From: Myxococcus virescens
GTDB taxonomy: Bacteria; Myxococcota; Myxococcia; Myxococcales; Myxococcaceae
Length of the DNA: 64,000 nt
Assembly: GCF_900101905.1 (NCBI RefSeq)
Contig: NZ_FNAJ01000004.1
Coordinates: forward strand, 62,001-126,000
Reading direction: 5' to 3'
Under the pieces are notes generated by a model that was not told the origin of the DNA, did no database searches, and saw only the letters and a list, made by a program, of their open reading frames with translations. Made by a program: the position numbers and the translations under genes. The number at the start of each line of letters is the position of its first letter. The first letter of the stretch is position 1. This document shows positions 25,838 through 33,959 of this stretch, piece after piece.

Positions 25838-28014
25838 GCCGGTGGCTCGGCCTGGCGCTGCTCGCCACGGCGCTGAGCGCGCACGCAGCGCCTGCGACGG
25901 AGAAGCCACTGAAGCTGTGGCACGCGTACCGCGGCGGCGAGGAGATGGCGCTCGTCCAGGCCACGGAGCTCTTCACCTCGAAGACGGGCGTCCAGGTGGA
26001 GCTGCTCGCCCTGCCCTACGACGCCTACGCGGCCAAGCTGACCAACGCCATTCCCCATGGCGTGGGCCCGGATGTCTTCATCTTCAACCACGAGCGGCTG
26101 CGCAACTTCCACGCGATGCACCTGGTGGCTCCCGCCAGTCGCCTGGCGCGCGAGGACTACTTCCCCAACGCCGTGGAGGCGCTGGAGGTGGATGGCCAGG
26201 TGTACGGCTATCCCATGTCGCTCAAGTCGCTGGCGCTCTACGTCAACACGAAGCTCGTGCCCCAACCGCCAGAGACGACGGACGCGCTGCTGGCGATGCT
26301 GCCCGCGCTGTCAGACGCGGCCGCGGGCCGCTTCGGGCTGGCCTACGAGAGCGGCGACTTCTACTTCCACGCGGGGTTCCTCTTCGGCTTCGGCGGCGAG
26401 CTGTTCGATGCAAACGGCCGCGCGAGCTTCGACACACAGGGGATGGCCCGCTCCCTGGCCTTCGTGAAGGACCTGCAGGACCAGCGCCTCATCCCCCAGG
26501 AGGCCTCGGGCGCGCTGGTGAAGAGCCTCTTCAACGACGGCCGTGCCGCCATGATCATCAGCGGGCCGTGGTTCGCCGGGGAGATTGCCCCCCAGGTGGA
26601 TTACCGCGTGGTGGGGCTGCCGACGGTGAGCACCACGAACATCCCCATCCGCCCCTTCCTGGGCGTGGAGACGGCCTACGTCTCCGCGCGCTCCGAGCGA
26701 GCGGAGCAGGCCCAGGCGCTGGCGCGCTTCATCTCCCTGGGCGAGGCCTCGCGCGTGCGGGCCATGGTGGGCCGGCAGATTCCGGCGGACGTGGCCGCGT
26801 ACACGCTGAAGGAGGTGCGGGAGGACACGCTCCTCTCCTCCTTCCGCGAGGCGGCCCGCCACGCCACGCCCATGCCCAACACGCTGGAGATGGCGCGCGT
26901 CTGGGAGCCCATGAAGCTGGCGCTGCGCGCGGTGCTCCAGGGCGGAACCGCGCCCCAGGACGCGGGCGCGCTGGCGGACCGGCGCTACCGGGCGCTGCAC
27001 CGCGAGCGCCCGCCCGACGCCAGTCCCATGCCCTGGCTGGGCCTGTTGGGCGCCATGGCGCTGGGCGGCTCCGTCTATGTGCTGCGGCGCCCGGCGGCGG
27101 CGCTGCCCTTCAAGCGCCGTTACCCGGATGTGGCGCAGGCGGTGGCGTACATCACCCCCGCGGCGGCCGGCGTGGCAGTGCTGGTGTTCGTCCCCTTCGC
27201 GGTGGGCCTCAGCCTGTCGCTGTTCCACCACGAGGCGGGGGAATACTCCTTCGTAGGACTGGCCAACTTCGTGGATATCCTGGCCAGCCGCGGCTACAGC
27301 ATCACCGAGCCCCTCTCCTTCTATTTCACGCTGGCCGTGACACTGCTGTGGGCGGTGGTCAACGTGGTGCTCCACGTCAGCATCGGCCTGTTCCTGGCGC
27401 TGCTGTTGAAGGATCCACTGCTGAAGCTGCGGGGGGTCTACCGGGTGCTGCTCATCATCCCCTGGGCCGTGCCCAACTACATCACCGCGCTCATGTGGAA
27501 GGGCATGTTCCACCGGCAGTTCGGCGCCATCAACGGCCTGCTGGTCGCCCTGGACCTGGAGCCGGTGAGCTGGTTCACCCGCTTCTCCACGGCCTTCGCG
27601 GCCAACGTGGCCACCAACACCTGGCTGGGCTTCCCCTTCATGATGGTGGTGGCGCTGGGCGCGCTCCAGTCCATCCCCCAGGAACTCTACGAAGCCGCGG
27701 AGGTGGACGGCGCGAGCAAGTGGACGCAGTTCCGCCGCATCACCCTGCCGCTGCTGAGGCCCGCCATGCTACCGGCCGTCATCCTGGGCAGTGTGTGGAC
27801 CTTCAACATGTTCAACATCATCTACCTCGTGTCTGGCGGTGAGCCGGGCGGCGGCACCGACATCCTGGTGTCGGAGGCCTACCGTTGGGCCTTCCAGCGC
27901 AACGAGCAGTACGGCTTCGCGGCGGCGTACTCGGTCCTCATCTTCGTGGTGCTGCTGGTCTGGTCCGCCTTCACCAGGCGATTGATGCGGTCGTCCTCGG
28001 AGGTGATGGGATGA
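25834..28014 (+). CDS. Solute-binding protein fused to MalF-type permease
   Basis: A 726-residue fusion. Residues 1-19 are a signal peptide (LSAHA). Residues about 22-385 are a family 1 extracellular solute-binding protein (LKLWHAYRGGEE, YGYPMSLKSLALYVN, MIISGPWFAGEI). A hydrophobic linker follows near 395-412, then a MalF-like transmembrane domain (about 430-720) with the EAA motif near 618-640 (EAAEVDGASKWTQFRRI). Normally these are two proteins. Joining them fixes one binding domain per permease. The gene overlaps malK-like and malG-like neighbours by 4 bases each, so all three form one importer, presumably for maltodextrin. Confidence 0.92.
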   Translation: MSRWLGLALLATALSAHAAPATEKPLKLWHAYRGGEEMALVQATELFTSKTGVQVELLALPYDAYAAKLTNAIPHGVGPDVFIFNHERLRNFHAMHLVAPASRLAREDYFPNAVEALEVDGQVYGYPMSLKSLALYVNTKLVPQPPETTDALLAMLPALSDAAAGRFGLAYESGDFYFHAGFLFGFGGELFDANGRASFDTQGMARSLAFVKDLQDQRLIPQEASGALVKSLFNDGRAAMIISGPWFAGEIAPQVDYRVVGLPTVSTTNIPIRPFLGVETAYVSARSERAEQAQALARFISLGEASRVRAMVGRQIPADVAAYTLKEVREDTLLSSFREAARHATPMPNTLEMARVWEPMKLALRAVLQGGTAPQDAGALADRRYRALHRERPPDASPMPWLGLLGAMALGGSVYVLRRPAAALPFKRRYPDVAQAVAYITPAAAGVAVLVFVPFAVGLSLSLFHHEAGEYSFVGLANFVDILASRGYSITEPLSFYFTLAVTLLWAVVNVVLHVSIGLFLALLLKDPLLKLRGVYRVLLIIPWAVPNYITALMWKGMFHRQFGAINGLLVALDLEPVSWFTRFSTAFAANVATNTWLGFPFMMVVALGALQSIPQELYEAAEVDGASKWTQFRRITLPLLRPAMLPAVILGSVWTFNMFNIIYLVSGGEPGGGTDILVSEAYRWAFQRNEQYGFAAAYSVLIFVVLLVWSAFTRRLMRSSSEVMG

Positions 28015-28859
28015 ACCGCCCCTCGCGCTTGAAGATGGCCGCCATCCACGCCGGGCTGACGCTGCTGTGCATGGCCACGCTCTACCCGGTGCTCTGGGTG
28101 GTGAAGATGGCGCTGTCGCCCACGGACGGGCTGGCGCTCACCGCCAACCCCTTCCCCGAAACCGTCACGCTGGAGCACTTCCGGCAGGTGCTCTCCGGCA
28201 CGGACGCGGCGGGGCGGTGGGTGTTCGGCCGGCAGCTCCTGGCGAGTATCGTCGTGGCGGGCGCCACCACGCTGGTGGGCCTGACGCTGGCGGTGTCCGC
28301 GGCCTACGCGCTGTCGCGCTTCCGCTTCCCCGGCAAGGAAGGCGGGATGCAAGCGCTGCTGGTGACGCAGATGTTCCCGGCGACGCTGATGATGGTGCCC
28401 ATCTACAGCATCCTCCAGAAGCTGCACCTGCTGGACAGCCTCACGGGGCTCGTCCTGGTCTACGCCACCACCGCCCTGCCCTTCTGCATCTGGAACCTCA
28501 AGGGCTACTTCGACACGCTGCCGCGCGAGCTGGAAGAAGCGGCGGTGATGGACGGCGCCTCCACCTTCCAGGTGTTCGTGCGCGTGGTGCTCCCGCTGGC
28601 CCGGCCCGCGCTGGCCGTGACGGCGCTCTTCTCCTTCATGACGGCGTGGAACGAGTTCATCCTCGCCGCCACGCTGCTCAATGATCCGTCCCGCTTCACC
28701 CTGCCCGTCGCGCTCCAGCGCTTCGTCGGCGAGCACAAGGTGGAGTGGGGCAAGTTCGCCGCGGGCGCGCTCATCGTCTCCGCGCCGGTCATGGCGTTGT
28801 TCTTCGCGCTTCAGAAACACCTCGTCGGCGGTTTGACCGCTGGCGGCGTCAAGGGGTGA
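28011..28859 (+). CDS. MalG-type sugar ABC permease
   Basis: A 282-residue inner-membrane permease with six predicted helices and the EAA loop that docks on the ATPase (LEEAAVMDGASTFQVFVRVVLPLARP near 175). TLYPVLWVV at the N-terminus and AWNEFILAATL near 205 are typical of MalG. The start ATG at 28011 shares ATGA with the stop of the fusion gene. It completes the importer with the MalK-like ATPase and binding protein-MalF fusion. Confidence 0.93.
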   Translation: MNRPSRLKMAAIHAGLTLLCMATLYPVLWVVKMALSPTDGLALTANPFPETVTLEHFRQVLSGTDAAGRWVFGRQLLASIVVAGATTLVGLTLAVSAAYALSRFRFPGKEGGMQALLVTQMFPATLMMVPIYSILQKLHLLDSLTGLVLVYATTALPFCIWNLKGYFDTLPRELEEAAVMDGASTFQVFVRVVLPLARPALAVTALFSFMTAWNEFILAATLLNDPSRFTLPVALQRFVGEHKVEWGKFAAGALIVSAPVMALFFALQKHLVGGLTAGGVKG

Positions 28860-28864
28860 TGTCG

Positions 28865-31756
28865 ATGTCGTCTCGCTGTCTCCGTGCCCTCGTCCTCGTC
28901 CTGCCGCTGCTGGTCGTCGCTTGTGATGGCGACTCAGACGGAGGACCTGCTCCCAGCGACAACGCGCCCGTCGTGCGGGAGGTCCAGCCCTCGGGCGGCC
29001 CCGTCTCGGGCCACACCCTCATCAACGTCTACGGCGCCGGCTTCAAGGAAGGCGCGAAGCTCTACTTCGGCCAGCAGGAGGCCCTGCGAGTGGTGGTGGT
29101 CAACACCCACCGCATCTATGGCTACACCCCCACCGCCACCTCCGGCGTGGTGGACGTGCGCGTGGTGAACCCGGACAGCGCTCACGGCACCCTGGTGGGC
29201 GGCTTCACGTTCGAAGGCGCGCCGGTGGCGAACATCGAACAGGCCGAAGTGCTCAACGGCAACGTGGACGCGGTCAGCAACGGACAGCCGGTGGGCACCA
29301 CCGTGCGCGGCGCCGTCACCGTGACCGGCATCACCCGTGGCACCGGCCAGGGCGGCGGCACCCGCGCGCAGGTGGGCTTCGCCCTGGCGGACGCGGAGCT
29401 GCTCAACCCGGACAGCTACACCTGGGAAGAGGCCAGCTACGAGGGTGACTCGGGCAGCCGCGAGGCGGACATCTACCAGGGCACCGTGCTGCTCCAGCCG
29501 ACCATCAGCGGTGAGCGCCGTGAGTGGGTCGTCACCATGCGCTTCTCCATCGACAACGGCGCCACGTGGGTGATGGCGGACGGCGATGGCAGCGCCAACG
29601 GCGTGTCGGAGGACATGCTGCGCCGGGTGTTCATCTCCCGGCCGCGCGTGGACTACTGCAAGCTGGGCCCCGACAACAACCCCGGGCCGGTCAACGTCTT
29701 CTACCGGCCGGGCGACACCGCGCGCATCAAGGTGGCCGGCCAGGTGTACGCGGCGGGCGTCACGCAGGGCGGTGGCGCGGGCTCGGGCCTGGTGGCGCAG
29801 CTCGGCTACGGTCCGGCGGACTCGGACCCGCGCAGCGACAGCGGCTGGACGTGGGTGAACGCCACGTACAAGACGGACCACGGCAACAACGATGAGTGGG
29901 AGGCCGACCTGCCCAACCCGGGCACCGTGGGCATCTGGCGAATCGCCTACCGCTTCAGCATCAGCGAGAACGTGTGGCGCTTCTGCGACGCGGACGGCGT
30001 CAACGACAGCGACGAGGGCAACCTGACCTTCAGCCTGTCCAAGCTGGGGACGCTCACCGTGGGCGACGAGGCGCCGAAGCCGGCGGTGACGTGGTGCAAG
30101 ATTGGCCTCGACCAGACGCCGCCGGAGGCCATCAACTACACGACGACACAGACGTCGGGCCTGAAGACGGTGTACGCCCAGGTCAACCTGCCGGGCGTGA
30201 CGGACCGCGAAGGCGCAGGGCCAGGCCTGGCGGGCCAGCTCGGCTGGGGTCCCGTGGGTGAGGACCCGCGCACCTCGTCGCTGTGGAACTGGTCAGCCCA
30301 GCTGACCTTCGACAAGGACAACTTCGAGGTGAACGACCAGTGGAAGGGCACGCTGCCCAACCCGACCCTCAACGGCGAGTACCGCTACGCGGTGCGCTTC
30401 AACCACGACGGCGGCCCCATCCGCGTGTGCGACGGCGACGGCGTGGACGACGGCGGTCAGAACTTCGAGATGGACCAGCTCGGCACGCTCAACGTGACGG
30501 GCCAGCCCGTCATCCCGCGCGTCATCGGCTACTGCAAGCTGGGACCGGATGGGAACGACACGCCGCAGTCGCTGGCGTACACCACCGCGGATGCGGCCAG
30601 CCACGTCATCATCGCGTACGTCAACGTGGCGGGCCTCACCAACACCACCACAGGCGAAGTCGAGGACATCGTGGGCCAACTCGGCTGGGGACCCGCCGGA
30701 GAGAACCCAGCCACATCCCCGCAGTGGGACTGGTCCACGACGGCCCAGTTCAAGGGCGACTTCTGGGACAACGACGAGTACGAGGCCACGTTGCCCAACC
30801 CGGGCGTGGTGGGCAGCTACCGGTTCGCCTACCGCTTCCAGGTGAACGGCGGCGAGTTCCTCTACTGCGACGCGGACGGCAACAGCAGCGGCCCGGACGG
30901 ATTCAATGCGGACCTGACGGGCAGCCTGGCGGTGAGCATGGCCCCGGATCCCGAGCCGACGGACAGCTACTGCCGCCTGCAGAGCGTGAGCGGCACGACG
31001 GTGGGCAGCGGCGACATCGTCACCGTGGTGGGCCGGGTGCACATCCCGGGCGTCACCGCGGGCGAGGGCCCGGGCGCCAACGTCCAGGTGCAGGTGGGCG
31101 TGGGCGCCGCAGACACCAACGCGTCCACCCAGGCGGACGCGTTCACATGGAAGGCCGCGGAGTACACCAGCGAGGCCGACGGTGAGGCGGACACGGATGA
31201 GTTCTCCACCACCGTGACGCCGGCCTACACCGGCGACCGTGCAGTCAGCCTGCGCTACACCACGGACGGCACCACGTGGACGTACTGCGACAAGGACGGC
31301 AGCAACGTGGGTGGGTACACGCTGGGCGAGCAGCACGCCCTCACGGTGGGCAACCACACGGGGATTGGCTACTGCAACCTCCAGTGGCCCTTTGAGATCG
31401 CGGCGGGCGCCGAGGGTGACCCGCGAATCGTCTACGGCCAGCTACACGTGGACGGTGTCACGCCCGGCAGCGGCCAGGGCGCTGGCGTCGTCGCAGAGCT
31501 CGGCTACGGCCCCGCGAGCAGCGATCCGGGCATCTCGGGTTGGACGTGGGTGACAGCCACGTACCTCAGTGACGAGGGCAACAACGACCAGTACTCCGTA
31601 AGCCTGCCGGAGGGAGTGTCGGTCGGGACGTCCTACGCGTACCGCTACTCGCTCAACGGCGGGCCGTTCTGCTACGGCGACCGGAACGACCGGGGCGGCA
31701 GCGGAAACACCGGTAACGGCTTCCAGGGTGGGGACCTCGGCACGGTCATCCCGTAG
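28865..31756 (+). CDS. IPT/TIG-domain lipoprotein with six long internal repeats
   Basis: A 963-residue lipoprotein (lipobox LVVAC, Cys20). Residues about 35-120 are an IPT/TIG domain (VREVQPSGGPVSGHTLINVYG). Six copies of a repeat of about 130 residues follow. Most copies open with a Cys (YCKLGP, WCKIGL, YCRLQ, YCNLQ), contain QLGWGP/QLGYGP and a Trp-rich strand (GWTWVNATY), and close with a second Cys in a CDADG/CDGDG block; the first copy lacks the Cys pair. I do not recognise the repeat family. The start at 28865 has AGGGG 8 bases upstream; an ATG at 28859 overlaps the malG stop. Its place at the end of the importer operon suggests a surface glycan-binding or assembly role, by inference. 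Confidence 0.8.
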   Translation: MSSRCLRALVLVLPLLVVACDGDSDGGPAPSDNAPVVREVQPSGGPVSGHTLINVYGAGFKEGAKLYFGQQEALRVVVVNTHRIYGYTPTATSGVVDVRVVNPDSAHGTLVGGFTFEGAPVANIEQAEVLNGNVDAVSNGQPVGTTVRGAVTVTGITRGTGQGGGTRAQVGFALADAELLNPDSYTWEEASYEGDSGSREADIYQGTVLLQPTISGERREWVVTMRFSIDNGATWVMADGDGSANGVSEDMLRRVFISRPRVDYCKLGPDNNPGPVNVFYRPGDTARIKVAGQVYAAGVTQGGGAGSGLVAQLGYGPADSDPRSDSGWTWVNATYKTDHGNNDEWEADLPNPGTVGIWRIAYRFSISENVWRFCDADGVNDSDEGNLTFSLSKLGTLTVGDEAPKPAVTWCKIGLDQTPPEAINYTTTQTSGLKTVYAQVNLPGVTDREGAGPGLAGQLGWGPVGEDPRTSSLWNWSAQLTFDKDNFEVNDQWKGTLPNPTLNGEYRYAVRFNHDGGPIRVCDGDGVDDGGQNFEMDQLGTLNVTGQPVIPRVIGYCKLGPDGNDTPQSLAYTTADAASHVIIAYVNVAGLTNTTTGEVEDIVGQLGWGPAGENPATSPQWDWSTTAQFKGDFWDNDEYEATLPNPGVVGSYRFAYRFQVNGGEFLYCDADGNSSGPDGFNADLTGSLAVSMAPDPEPTDSYCRLQSVSGTTVGSGDIVTVVGRVHIPGVTAGEGPGANVQVQVGVGAADTNASTQADAFTWKAAEYTSEADGEADTDEFSTTVTPAYTGDRAVSLRYTTDGTTWTYCDKDGSNVGGYTLGEQHALTVGNHTGIGYCNLQWPFEIAAGAEGDPRIVYGQLHVDGVTPGSGQGAGVVAELGYGPASSDPGISGWTWVTATYLSDEGNNDQYSVSLPEGVSVGTSYAYRYSLNGGPFCYGDRNDRGGSGNTGNGFQGGDLGTVIP

Positions 31757-31774
31757 CCACATGGCCAACCCACT

Positions 31775-31810
31775 GGCCGCCCGGCTCCCCACCAGGGCCT
31801 GGGCGGCCTT
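31775..31810 (+). terminator. Terminator-like hairpin after the repeat lipoprotein
   Basis: GGCCGCCC at 31775-31782 pairs with GGGCGGCC at 31801-31808, 19 bases after the lipoprotein stop. There is only a short T-pair after the stem, so efficiency is uncertain. Confidence 0.5.
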
Positions 31811-31841
31811 GCGGAATGATCGGACCTGCTGAAGCGTATGC

Positions 31842-31868
31842 TTGACAGTGTCGGATGAGGCCGATAAA
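31842..31868 (+). promoter_or_regulatory. Putative sigma70-type promoter of the tRNA cluster
   Basis: TTGACA at 31842-31847 and GATAAA at 31863-31868 with a 15-base spacer, 34 bases upstream of tRNA-Val. Confidence 0.55.
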
Positions 31869-31902
31869 AGCCCGCCTCACCGAAGCGCGGCGGACGCCTG
31901 AC

Positions 31903-31974
31903 GGGCGGATAGCTCAGCGGTAGAGCGGCGCCCTTACAAGGCGATGGTCACAGGTTCAATCCCTGTTCCGCCCA
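31903..31974 (+). tRNA. tRNA-Val (anticodon UAC)
   Basis: A full cloverleaf: acceptor GGGCGGA pairs with TCCGCCC, the anticodon loop is CTTACAA (TAC), and the T-arm is ACAGG-TTCAATC-CCTGT. The discriminator is A and CCA is not encoded. It is the first of three tRNA genes read in one direction. Confidence 0.95.
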
Positions 31975-31989
31975 CTGTCGTACCGATGT

Positions 31990-32066
<77 letters not shown>

Positions 32067-32070
32067 CCAA

Positions 32071-32112
32071 GAAGGGCCCGGAATCGCAAGGTTCCGGGCC
32101 CTTCGCCTTTTA
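32071..32112 (+). terminator. Rho-independent terminator after first tRNA-Asp
   Basis: A 13-bp perfect stem, GAAGGGCCCGGAA with TTCCGGGCCCTTC (32071-32083 and 32092-32104), with an 8-base loop, is followed by GCCTTTTA. Confidence 0.9.
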
Positions 32113-32155
32113 GTGAGAGGCTCGGTTTTTGGCCCTGCCGCTCGCAGCCCCATCT

Positions 32156-32232
<77 letters not shown>

Positions 32233-32234
32233 CT

Positions 32235-32276
32235 AAAAGCCCAGCAATCCTACGGGGTTGCTGGGCTTTTGTTTTT
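32235..32276 (+). terminator. Rho-independent terminator after second tRNA-Asp
   Basis: AAAAGCCCAGCAA (32235-32247) pairs with TTGCTGGGCTTTT (32258-32270) and a T-rich run (GTTTTT) follows. The stop codon of the integrase remnant, read on the minus strand, falls inside this hairpin. Confidence 0.92.
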
Positions 32277-32419
32277 CCTCCGTACCGTCATGTGCCCCTC
32301 CGGCGTGGCTAGCCCGGTGGTCGCGTGTCCCATCAACTCCTGGATGACCTTGAGGGGGACGCCGCGCATCGCGAGGTGGCTCCCATAGGTGTGGCGCAGG
32401 TCTGTACCGCACCGTTTTT
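32250..32419 (-). pseudogene. C-terminal remnant of a phage tyrosine integrase
   Basis: About 55 codons on the minus strand read through a clear recombinase C-terminal block (DLRHTYGSHLAMRGV, then VIQELMGH) and stop at TAG within the tRNA-Asp terminator. The Arg and the late His of the active site are present. The catalytic Tyr expected about 9 residues after LMGH is missing (Glu in that place), and the 5' part of the gene is lost at about 32420, where an IS-like sequence begins. The enzyme is therefore dead. In Mx8 of M. xanthus, attP lies within int and attB in tRNA-Asp, which would explain a residual int tail abutting this tRNA. Confidence 0.8.
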
Positions 32420-32442
32420 TTGAGACGCCGAGTTGGTCGTAA

Positions 32443-32682
32443 TCAGGCGACCTGTTTGTGCATCAGCTCCCGCTGGGCCTGACTCGGCGATAGGAAGTGG
32501 TGGCGCTCCAGCAGCCAGTGCGCGTTGTACCGGTGAGCCCACTCCAGCAGGGCCAAGCTGAAGCACGGGATGTGTCCGAAGCCGCCGCCCACCTGCGCGA
32601 GGAACTGGCCGTGGAGACGAGCGAGCCCGGAACCCCGGCCTGGAGCGAAGGCCTCCAGCGCCGGCGCGGGTGCGTCTTCCAC
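32443..32682 (-). pseudogene. Transposase 3' fragment, probably IS3-like
   Basis: A 79-residue frame ends with WAHRYNAHWLLERHHFLSPSQAQREL, which resembles the end of an IS3-type integrase-core transposase (pattern W..WYN..RLLE....PP.A). The upstream part has no recognisable transposase core, so only the tail is likely genuine. It abuts the broken integrase at about 32420, so an insertion or recombination there probably removed the integrase 5' half. The next 230 bases (to 32909) hold nothing I can identify. Confidence 0.45.
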
Positions 32683-32909
32683 GTGGACTACGGTGGGCTA
32701 ATGCAGCCTCGTGTCCTCCGGTGAGCAAGGCCCTGTCACGGACGCGCTGCTCACCGCGCGGGCCTGGCCCTGAGCAATGCGCCTACCGTCGAAGTGGATG
32801 AAGTGTCGGCGGAGGCTCCTCTGCGATGGGTCATTCTGACTCCAAGGAGGGTTGAGCTCACCCCACACGGTCAGGTAGACGACAGATTCCCCTTGGGTTC
32901 GGAGGAACC

Positions 32910-33176
32910 TTGTTCAAGTCGATGATCCTGGCGGTTGCGGTGTTGGGACTGACGGCATGTGGCAGCGATGACTCGGAGCAGAGCGCCGAGTGCAAGAAGT
33001 ACCTGGCCTGCATCAAGGCCACGACCCCCGAGATTCAGGCCACCGCCGAAGTGACCTACGGCGCCGACGGTTCCTGCTGGCAGAACGACGAGACGGCCAG
33101 GGTCTGCACTGCCGCGTGCACCGACGGCCTGACGCAGCTCCGGGGCCAGCACCCCGACGAGTCCGCCTGCAAGTAG
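32910..33176 (+). CDS. Small Cys-rich lipoprotein
   Basis: An 88-residue lipoprotein with signal MILAVAVLGLTAC and a mature part with six further Cys (CKKYLACI, SCWQND, VCTAACTDG, final CK) that could form three disulfides. The TTG at 32910 has GGAGG 4 bases upstream; the ATG at 32922 is an alternative. Small lipoproteins with this spacing are common in myxobacteria, but I know no function. It sits between mobile-element debris. Confidence 0.7.
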   Translation: MFKSMILAVAVLGLTACGSDDSEQSAECKKYLACIKATTPEIQATAEVTYGADGSCWQNDETARVCTAACTDGLTQLRGQHPDESACK

Positions 33177-33235
33177 GACGGAGCCCTGTCAGGGCACACT
33201 GGCCGCGCACACGTTGCGCGGTCAGGTGCAGGACT

Positions 33236-33308
33236 TCAGCCCAGCAGCTTGAACGTCTCGTAGGCAATCACCATCCGCTGCACCTCGCTGGTGCCCTGGT
33301 AGAACGCA
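33236..33308 (-). pseudogene. 3' fragment of an acyl-CoA dehydrogenase gene
   Basis: On the minus strand the last 24 codons read AFYQGTSEVQRMVIAYETF then KLLG and a TGA. This is the unmistakable end of an acyl-CoA dehydrogenase (pattern QIYEGTSEIQR). Nothing upstream continues the gene: similarity stops at about 33308, before the IS91-type remnant. The rest was lost or moved by recombination. Confidence 0.8.
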
Positions 33309-33375
33309 TAAGAGGGCTGGGGGCCCTGTTAAGGGGAGGGAGGGCGCAGGGGGGCCGAGGACGGGCCCGCCCGAG

Positions 33376-33600
33376 TGATGCTCCCGTGCGGTGGACAGGC
33401 CGCTTGAGCCCCTTGGGGTACACGCCTGCCCAGACCGCGCTCCCTTCAGGTGCCTCCACTCCTCACGCTGGCGAACACCTCGAAGTCGAACGTCCTCCGG
33501 AGCAACTCTGCGTATGTCCACTCGCGGTGTCCTCTCCTTCAGCCGCTCGTTCCTGGCCGCTGCCTCACGCCCCGCGCTCGCCTCCTGCGCTCCTGCTTGA
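33376..33600 (-). mobile_element. IS91-type transposase remnant, copy 1
   Basis: Minus-strand sequence codes REWTYAELLRRTFDFEVF, the start of the C-terminal zinc-finger part of IS91-family (Y2) transposases. It is then fused directly, with the rest of the C-terminus deleted, to the 3' non-coding end of the element (33376-33451). That 3' end is nearly identical to sequence at 47.34 kb and 56.2 kb. The Cys of the zinc finger is replaced by Ser. The copy is dead. Confidence 0.75.
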
Positions 33601-33606
33601 GGGAGT

Positions 33607-33850
33607 GTGCGCACGCAGGGCGGAGAGCCCCTGACGCTCACATTGTCAGGAGGGCCTGCTGTGGCTCACCTGCGAAGGGGACGTGAAGGACCACGTGCTG
33701 CGACAGGGCGCCCCCCTGCACCTGACGCGCGCCGGGCCCGTGGTGGTCCAGACACTGAGCGCCTCTCACTTCTGCCTGGCACGACGTGCCTCCGTGCGCG
33801 CGCCGTGCACACCGCCGGCTGCGCAGGCATGGACCCGCGCCAACGTATGA
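33607..33850 (+). pseudogene. Frameshifted DUF2917-type remnant
   Basis: The first stretch reads GGEPLTLTLSG. One extra G near 33652 then shifts the frame, and the downstream phase reads GLLWLTCEGDVKDHVLRQG and LTRAGPVVVQTLSASHF before a stop at 33850. Together these match the DUF2917 small-protein pattern. The 5' end is missing against the IS91 remnant. The function of the family is unknown. Confidence 0.6.
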
Positions 33851-33959
33851 ACTGGCCAACGGTTCGCCCCCGGTTCGGACAAACACCCGCCGCAATTGAA
33901 TACCTTGCCCGAACAGCAGAGCACCATTCCGGGTGAAGGCAGACCCGAGGAGGACTTGC

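Noticed and set aside
29200..31700. Long direct repeats at DNA level between 29.2 and 31.7 kb
   Set aside because: They follow the protein repeats of the IPT lipoprotein gene, in frame, so they reflect domain duplication rather than a mobile or satellite repeat.
33236..33308. A small complete gene encoding a YQGTSEVQR peptide
   Set aside because: It has no start or ribosome site and is clearly the tail of an acyl-CoA dehydrogenase, so I list it as a fragment.
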